A stretch of 64,000 nt of DNA from Falsiroseomonas frigidaquae (lineage in GTDB: Bacteria; Pseudomonadota; Alphaproteobacteria; Acetobacterales; Acetobacteraceae). Below the pieces are notes generated by a model. The model had not been told where the DNA came from, ran no database searches, and saw nothing but the letters and a program-made list of their open reading frames with translations. The stretch spans positions 558,001 to 622,000 of the forward strand of contig NZ_JAAVTX010000002.1 of NCBI RefSeq assembly GCF_012163145.1, written 5' to 3'. The translations under genes and the position numbers were made by a program. This document shows positions 58,998 through 64,000 of this stretch, in pieces; position 1 is the stretch's first letter, and every line of letters begins with the position of its first letter.

Positions 58998-59738
58998 ATG
59001 GAGCTGATGCTGTTCCACAGCCTGGTCGTCGCCCACATCCTGACCGGCACCACCGGCGCCATCGCCTTCTGGGTGCCGGTGCTGGGCCGCAAGGGCGGTG
59101 TGAACCACCGCCGATGGGGCCGCATCTTCACCTATGCCATGCTCGCCACCGGCAGCTTCGCAGTGGCGATGAGCCTGCTGACGCTGGCGGACCCGCTGGG
59201 CACGCATCCGCATCTCGCCGCGGATTACGACCCCGCCTTCCTGCGCGGCATGTTCGGCTGGATGATGCTGCATACCGGCATCCTGACCATCAACCTGGCC
59301 TGGTATGGCTGGCTCTGCATCACCAACAAGCAGCGCCATGCGGCGAACCGCACGAAACTGAACCTCGGCCTGCAATATGCGGTGATCGCCGCGGCACTGG
59401 CCTGCGCGGCGCAGGGCTGGATCATCGGCCAACCGCTGATGATCGGCATCGCCGTGGTCGGCGTGGCCACCGGGCTGACCAACCTCTGGTTCCTGCACAA
59501 GCCGCGCGTGGCTCGGGAGGATTGGCTGAAGGAGCACATCAAGGCCTTGGTCGGCGCCGGCATCTCCGTCTACACGGCCTTCATGGCCTTCGGCTCCGTG
59601 CGCGTCTTTCCCGAGCTCGCGCTGCATCCCGCCATGTGGAGCATCCCGCTGATCGTGGGCCTGGCCATCATCATCTGGCACCGGCTGGATGTGGAGCGGC
59701 AGGCGCGCAACCGGCAGCGGCTGCGCGCGGTCGCCTGA
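58998..59738 (+). CDS. Multi-pass membrane protein, DUF2306-like
   Basis: 246 residues with about seven membrane helices. HSLVVAHILTGTTGAIAFWV starts the first; a short HHR-type turn (VNHRRWGRIFTYAMLATGSF) recalls DUF2306 proteins, whose role is unknown; AIIIWHRLD ends the chain. The ATG is preceded by AGGGGAACAGG. The stop is 4 nt before crtD, so it is co-transcribed with a carotenoid desaturase, but I cannot assign a carotenoid role. Confidence 0.72.
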   Translation: MELMLFHSLVVAHILTGTTGAIAFWVPVLGRKGGVNHRRWGRIFTYAMLATGSFAVAMSLLTLADPLGTHPHLAADYDPAFLRGMFGWMMLHTGILTINLAWYGWLCITNKQRHAANRTKLNLGLQYAVIAAALACAAQGWIIGQPLMIGIAVVGVATGLTNLWFLHKPRVAREDWLKEHIKALVGAGISVYTAFMAFGSVRVFPELALHPAMWSIPLIVGLAIIIWHRLDVERQARNRQRLRAVA

Positions 59739-59742
59739 CGCC

Positions 59743-61251
59743 ATGCATGTGGTGGTGGTCGGCGCCGGCATCGGCGGGCTCGCCGCGGCAGCGGATCTCG
59801 CGCGGCAGGGCGTGCGCGTGACGGTGCTGGAACGCGCGGCGGTGGCCGGCGGCAAGATGCGCCATGTCCAGGCCGGCGGTGCAGCCATCGATGGTGGCCC
59901 CACCGTCTTCACCATGCGCTGGATTTTTTCTCAACTTTTCGCGGATGCGGGACGCAGGCTGGAGGATGCGCTGGAGCTGCACCGGGCGGAGATCCTGGCG
60001 CGGCATGCCTGGCGCGAAGGCGGGCGGCTCGACCTCTTCGCCGATGTGGAACGCTCTGCCGAGGCGATCGGCGACTTCGCGGGCGCACATGACGCGCAAG
60101 GCTTCCGCGATTTCGCCGCCCGCAGCGCGGAAATCTTCCGCACGCTGCAGCACAGCTTCATCGCGGCGCAGCGCCCTTCTCCGCTCGACCTGGTGCGCCG
60201 CGTCGGGCGGCTGGATGCGCTGTGGCGCACGGCGCCCTGGGCCACGATGTGGCAGGCGCTCGGCACGCATTTCCGCGACCCGCGGCTGCGCCAGTTGTTC
60301 GGCCGCTACGCCACCTATTGCGGCTGCTCCCCCTTCCTGGCGCCGGCCACGCTGATGCTGGTCGCGCATGTCGAACAAGATGGCGTCTGGCTGGTGCAGG
60401 GCGGCATGCGGCGTGTGGCGGAGGCCATCCGTGACCTCGCCGAAAGCCAGGGCGCGACCTTCCGCTTCAATGCGGAGGCGCGGGAGATCCTGGTGCGCGG
60501 CGGCCGCGCCGCCGGGGTGCGGCTGGCCGGCGGCGAGGTGCTCGACGCCGATGCGGTGGTGTTCAACGGCGATGTGGCGGCGCTCGGCCAGGGGCTGCTC
60601 GGCGCCGCCGCCCGCGGCGCGGCGCGGGACACGCCGCGCGAAGCACGTTCGCTCTCGGCCGTCACCTGGTGCATGAACGCGGTGACGCATGGCTTCCCGC
60701 TGAGCCACCACAACGTCTTCTTCGCCGAAGACTACGCCGCCGAATTCGCCGCCATCTTCCGCGCCCGCCGGATCACGGAGGCGCCCACCGTCTATATCTG
60801 CGCCCAGGACCGTGGCGAGGAAGGTGGTCACGCCGGGGTGCCCTACGGCACGGCCGAACGCCTGCTGCTGCTGGTCAACGCCCCGCCGGATGGCGACCTG
60901 GCCGACCTGTCACCCGATGCGCTGGAACAACTGCAACACCGCAGCCTGGCCCTGCTGCAGCGCTGCGGCCTCACCATCGAGACCTCGCCCGCCAATACCA
61001 CCTGCACCACCCCCGCCGGCTTCCACGGCCTGTTCCCCGGCACCGGCGGCGCGCTTTATGGCCGCGCCAGCCACGGCGCCACCGGCACCTTCGCCCGCCC
61101 CGGCGCCGCCTCGCGCCTGCCCGGCCTGTTCCTGGCCGGCGGCTCCGTTCACCCGGGGCCTGGCATCCCGATGGCGGCCATGTCCGGCCGGCTGGCGGCG
61201 GCGCGGGTGCTGAGGGCGCTCACCCCCGGCGGGCGCAGCTCGCGGCGATGA
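59743..61251 (+). CDS. crtD: CrtD-type carotenoid 3,4-desaturase (hydroxyneurosporene/methoxyneurosporene desaturase)
   Basis: 502 residues. FAD-binding GAGIGGLAAAADLARQG at the N-terminus with ERAAVAGGKM; the CrtD-like GGPTVFTMRWIFSQLFADAG; and the C-terminal FAD loop GLFLAGGSVHPGPGIPMAAM. In spirilloxanthin-type pathways it introduces a 3,4 double bond in hydroxylated carotenoids. It follows the membrane-protein gene closely. crtI lies about 2.4 kb to the right on the other strand, so the carotenoid genes are dispersed. Its end overlaps the convergent DUF4189-like gene by 32 nt. Confidence 0.9.
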   Translation: MHVVVVGAGIGGLAAAADLARQGVRVTVLERAAVAGGKMRHVQAGGAAIDGGPTVFTMRWIFSQLFADAGRRLEDALELHRAEILARHAWREGGRLDLFADVERSAEAIGDFAGAHDAQGFRDFAARSAEIFRTLQHSFIAAQRPSPLDLVRRVGRLDALWRTAPWATMWQALGTHFRDPRLRQLFGRYATYCGCSPFLAPATLMLVAHVEQDGVWLVQGGMRRVAEAIRDLAESQGATFRFNAEAREILVRGGRAAGVRLAGGEVLDADAVVFNGDVAALGQGLLGAAARGAARDTPREARSLSAVTWCMNAVTHGFPLSHHNVFFAEDYAAEFAAIFRARRITEAPTVYICAQDRGEEGGHAGVPYGTAERLLLLVNAPPDGDLADLSPDALEQLQHRSLALLQRCGLTIETSPANTTCTTPAGFHGLFPGTGGALYGRASHGATGTFARPGAASRLPGLFLAGGSVHPGPGIPMAAMSGRLAAARVLRALTPGGRSSRR

Positions 61252-61954
61252 CCCGGCAATGCAGCCCCTGGCCGCGGGCGCTGCACTCCGCCATGGCGGA
61301 CCGCTCCGCCTCCGCCTGGGTGGCACCGAAGCCGGCGCTGACGGAGGCGACGACATAGCTGCTGGGGTCATTGGTGATGAACAGCGCCCAGGGGCTGCGC
61401 CGCACGCCCTGCGCCGCCGCGCCGCAGGCCTCGGCGCTTTCGCCCAGCAGCCGGCATGCCGGCCCGCCACAGCGCTGCTGCGCCTGGCGATGCGCCGAAC
61501 CGCGATCCGCCACCGCGGCCACCAGCCCATGCGCGGCGGCCGGCGCCGGCGCGGCATAGACCACGCTCACCGCCCCGGGGCGTGGCGCGGCAGCGGGTCG
61601 CGGCGCGGCAGCGGGGCGCGCCATGGCGGCCATGCGCGGCTGCACCACCGCCCCGGCCACGCTGCGCGCTGCCACGCCCTGCCCCGTTGCCGCCGCACCG
61701 CCGCGCCGCTGCTCGGCGGCGAAGCTGGCGCCGGCGGCACAGCGGATATCACAGGCCCGCTCCGCCTGGGGCCGCGCCGTAGCCAGCCGCTCCCCGGCCA
61801 GGGACATGCATTGCGCCCGGCAGAACTGCGCCGCCTCCGGATGCGGCCGGCGGGAGGAGGGCGGCTGGCCGGCCTGCGCCGGCAGGGCGGCGACAGCGAC
61901 GATGCAGGCGAGCACGGCGCCGCGCAGGGCGCCGATCGAGGTCGGGACACGCAT
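61220..61954 (-). CDS. DUF4189-like secreted protein
   Basis: 244 residues with a signal peptide (GALRGAVLACIVAVAALPAQA). Six or more Cys are spread over the mature part (FCRAQCMSL, ACDIRCAAG, CGGPACRLLG). The C-terminal region (SSYVVASVSAGFGATQAEAE, then AMAECSARGQGLHCRVI) matches the DUF4189 pattern. A middle Ala/Pro/Arg-rich linker separates the halves. It is probably a disulfide-stabilised periplasmic or exported protein of unknown function. It is convergent with crtD (32-nt overlap) and divergent from the regulator gene. Confidence 0.75.
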   Translation of the reverse strand: MRVPTSIGALRGAVLACIVAVAALPAQAGQPPSSRRPHPEAAQFCRAQCMSLAGERLATARPQAERACDIRCAAGASFAAEQRRGGAAATGQGVAARSVAGAVVQPRMAAMARPAAAPRPAAAPRPGAVSVVYAAPAPAAAHGLVAAVADRGSAHRQAQQRCGGPACRLLGESAEACGAAAQGVRRSPWALFITNDPSSYVVASVSAGFGATQAEAERSAMAECSARGQGLHCRVIAASCARRG

Positions 61955-62066
61955 GGAAAGGAAGCTCCGCGCCGGTCGTCTCGGGGTGCGCCGCGCGCCC
62001 CCTTCGGCTGCGGCGGGAGGTATCCCTGGGGCCGGCCCGAAGTCCCGAAGGCGGGCTGATTTAAGT

Positions 62067-62077
62067 CAGAAATTCTG
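62067..62077. promoter_or_regulatory. Short palindrome upstream of the winged-helix regulator
   Basis: CAGAAATTCTG is an 11-nt perfect palindrome within the 192-nt divergent spacer, 70 nt before the regulator ATG, in a local A/T-rich patch. It may be an operator or autoregulatory site. This is inference. Confidence 0.3.
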
Positions 62078-62146
62078 CCAGGATGTTTTCGGGACTCGTT
62101 CGGAATTCTTTCGTCCCGCGCGCCGGAGGAGGGCGCGAGATCGCCC

Positions 62147-63634
62147 ATGGAGACCGGCAGCTACCGCTTCGACCGCTTCTGCCTGGATCTGGGGCGCGGC
62201 ACGCTCCGCCGCGAGGAAGGGCCGGAGCTGACGCTCCGCCCCAAGGCCTTCGCCCTGCTGCGGCACCTGCTGGACCATCCCGGCCTGCTGCAGGGGCGGC
62301 CAGCGCTGCTGGAGGCGCTGTGGCCCGGCCTGGCGGTCACCGATGACAGCCTGACGCAATGCGTCAGCGATATCCGCCACGCGCTGGGTGACCGGGCCGC
62401 CGCCGTGCTGCGCACCGTGCCGCGCCGCGGCTATGTGCTGACGGCGGAGGTGCGGCGGCAGCAGGTGGCACCGCCCCCCGCGCCGCAGGCGGCCGCATCC
62501 CCGCCGCCGGCGGCGTCCGCCAGCCGGGTTACGCTGCTGGTGCCGCCCTTCCAGGCGGAGGAGGAGGCGGCGCCCCTCGCCCGCGCCCTGACAGCGGAGC
62601 TGACCGCCGAGCTGATCCGCTTCGAGGATCTGCGGATCGTCAAGGAGCCGGCGCCACAGGGCTACCGCCTGCATGGCGAGGTCTTCGCCCTCGGCCAGGG
62701 CCGCCGCCTGGCGATCCGGCTGGAGGATGCGGTGACCGGCGCCGGCCTCTGGGCGGACCGGCTCGACCTGCCGGAATCCGGCCTGCCGCCCGCCCTGTTG
62801 CTGGTCCGGCTGGCCAGCCGGATCGACATGGAGATCGGGCGCGACAGCCTGCACCGCGCACGCCACCGCCCCGCGGCCGCGCGAACCGCCCGCGACCATG
62901 AATTGCTCGGCCGCGACCTGCACCAGCGCGGCACGGAGGCCGAGACGCTCGCCGCCCGCGCCCATTTCATCGCCGCCATCGCCGCCGACCCCGAATACGC
63001 CGCGGCCCATGCCTGGCACGCCTTCACCGTAATGCGCTTCGTCACGCATGGCTGGGGCGCGGGCGACCATCAGGCGGAGCGGGCGGAGGCGCTGCTGCTG
63101 GCGCGGCAGGCGGTGGAGCTGGCGCCGGATTCGCCCCTCTGCATCTCGGCGCTCGCCTTCGCCCTGGCGCTGTGCAAGCGCTGGGACGAGGCGGCGGAGA
63201 TGGCGCGCCTGGCGCTGCGGGCCGGGCGGCCGGCCGATCTCGGCACCCGCACCTCCTGCGCCGAGGTGCTCTCCGCCTCCGGCTTTCCCGAGGAGGCGGC
63301 GGAGGCGGTGCGGGAGGCGCTGGCGCTGGACCAGCATGGCGCGCCACGCAGCCGTGCGGTGCTCGGCCGGGCGCTGCTGCTGGCCGGGCAGCCGGAGGCG
63401 GCGCTGGCGGAGTTGCGCTGGTGCGCCGCGCGGCTGCCGGACTACGCGCCCTGCTTCCGCACCCTGGTCGTCGCCGCGATCGAGTCGGGACGGCCGGAGG
63501 AAGCCCGCGCGGCCCTGCAGGAGGTGAAGCGGCTGCGGCCGGACTGGGTGCCGGGCCGCCGCCCGGTGCTGTGGTTCCTGCGCCGCCCGGCCGACATCGC
63601 CCGCTTCGCCAGCGCCTTCGCCGCCGCCGCCTGA
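62147..63634 (+). CDS. Winged-helix (OmpR/CadC-type) regulator with TPR-like repeats
   Basis: 495 residues. The N-terminal trans_reg_C winged helix lies at about residues 5-105 (LTLRPKAFALLRHLLDHPGL, DDSLTQCVSDIRHALGD, LRTVPRRGYVLTAEV). A Pro/Ala linker leads to a 130-residue domain and about 200 residues of TPR-like helices (ALLLARQAVELAPDSPLCIS, EMARLALRAGRPAD). This CadC/HilA-like layout usually has a membrane helix between the parts, but none is seen here, so it is probably cytoplasmic. GGAGG precedes the ATG. Targets are unknown; the neighbours are crtI and the DUF4189-like gene. Confidence 0.88.
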   Translation: METGSYRFDRFCLDLGRGTLRREEGPELTLRPKAFALLRHLLDHPGLLQGRPALLEALWPGLAVTDDSLTQCVSDIRHALGDRAAAVLRTVPRRGYVLTAEVRRQQVAPPPAPQAAASPPPAASASRVTLLVPPFQAEEEAAPLARALTAELTAELIRFEDLRIVKEPAPQGYRLHGEVFALGQGRRLAIRLEDAVTGAGLWADRLDLPESGLPPALLLVRLASRIDMEIGRDSLHRARHRPAAARTARDHELLGRDLHQRGTEAETLAARAHFIAAIAADPEYAAAHAWHAFTVMRFVTHGWGAGDHQAERAEALLLARQAVELAPDSPLCISALAFALALCKRWDEAAEMARLALRAGRPADLGTRTSCAEVLSASGFPEEAAEAVREALALDQHGAPRSRAVLGRALLLAGQPEAALAELRWCAARLPDYAPCFRTLVVAAIESGRPEEARAALQEVKRLRPDWVPGRRPVLWFLRRPADIARFASAFAAAA

Positions 63635-63636
63635 CC

Positions 63637-64000
63637 TTATCGCGCCCGCACCACCGTGCTGCCGTGTGGCACCACCTGGTCCAGGATGCGCGCGGAGGAG
63701 ACGACGCCCGGAACGCCCGCGCCGGGGTGGGTACCGGCGCCGACCAGGAACAGGCCGGGCAGATCCTCGCTGACATTATGCGGGCGGAACCAGGCCGACT
63801 GGAACAGCTGCGGCTCCAGCGAGAAGGCCGCGCCCTGCACCGAGAGCAGCCGGTCCCGGAAATCCTGCGGCGTCAGGATGCGGGAGGTGACGAGGCTGGC
63901 GCCGAGGCCGGGCAGCACCGTCTCTTCCAGCCGCTTCTCGATCGCGGCGCGGTAGGGTTCCGCATGCCGCGCCCAATCCGTGCCGCTGCCCAGATGCGGC
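63637..64000 (-). CDS. crtI: Phytoene desaturase CrtI, C-terminal part (cut by window edge)
   Basis: The last 120 or so residues of a CrtI-type desaturase; the N-terminal FAD domain lies beyond the right edge. Diagnostic are PHLGSGTDWARHAEPYRAAI at the edge, VTSRILTPQDFRDRLLSVQG, FSLEPQLFQSAWFRPHN, and the FAD-binding LPGLFLVGAGTHPGAGVPGV. It desaturates phytoene to lycopene or neurosporene. It ends 2 nt from the convergent regulator gene. CrtI together with crtD in the window implies acyclic carotenoid synthesis. Confidence 0.92.
   Translation of the reverse strand, partial: PHLGSGTDWARHAEPYRAAIEKRLEETVLPGLGASLVTSRILTPQDFRDRLLSVQGAAFSLEPQLFQSAWFRPHNVSEDLPGLFLVGAGTHPGAGVPGVVSSARILDQVVPHGSTVVRAR

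Overview
The DNA is very GC-rich, has densely packed genes with many 1-17 nt overlaps, and carries typical alphaproteobacterial families (PrmA, MlaA/MlaC, MetF, DUF1127, Bug-type binding proteins). Together with a cellulose synthase operon and carotenoid genes (a CrtD-type desaturase and the end of CrtI), this points to an Acetobacteraceae member of the Roseomonas/Rhodovarius kind. The taxonomic call is inference from gene content.

Layout. 1-3.5 kb: a leftward cellulose operon (GH8 endoglucanase, proline-rich protein, BcsQ, start of BcsA). 3.7-17.6 kb: housekeeping genes, namely Xaa-Pro aminopeptidase, a DUF1127 protein, PrmA, a UvrD/PcrA helicase coupled to a pentapeptide-repeat gene, a BASS-type transporter, MetF, MlaA-MlaC, a 3-hydroxyisobutyryl-CoA hydrolase-like protein, a GntR regulator, and DUF3052 and SIMPL proteins. 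17.8-32.9 kb: catabolic and uptake genes. These are a solute-binding protein with an amidohydrolase, a D-aminopeptidase with an EamA transporter, and a long leftward acyl-CoA run: ADP-forming acyl-CoA synthetase, MaoC hydratase, CoA-transferase A and B, enoyl-CoA hydratase, amidase, Bug protein, enolase-superfamily enzyme. A rightward host-attachment gene splits the two CoA-transferase subunit genes. 33-37.3 kb: envelope proteins, including a lipoprotein transglycosylase with a SPOR domain and a glycine-zipper lipoprotein.

37.3-56.4 kb is the main region of interest. A Wzm/Wzt-type ABC exporter and an 845-residue double glycosyltransferase face right. After radC, a nine-gene leftward operon encodes all four activities of the GDP-D-glycero-alpha-D-manno-heptose pathway (GmhA, HddA, and an HddC-GmhB fusion), three SDR epimerase/reductases, a zinc-finger C-methyltransferase-like protein and two glycosyltransferases. 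A frameshifted methyltransferase and an FkbM methyltransferase follow on the other strand and share an N-terminal motif. The most economical reading is synthesis and export of a surface glycan containing a modified (C-methylated and/or reduced) heptose. Two related palindromes act as likely bidirectional terminators at both convergent ends of this block.

56.4-64 kb: an ATP-grasp/cytochrome P450 gene pair, a membrane protein with a CrtD-type desaturase, a DUF4189-like secreted protein, a winged-helix/TPR regulator and the C-terminal part of phytoene desaturase CrtI. No tRNA, rRNA, CRISPR array, phage or transposase gene was seen.
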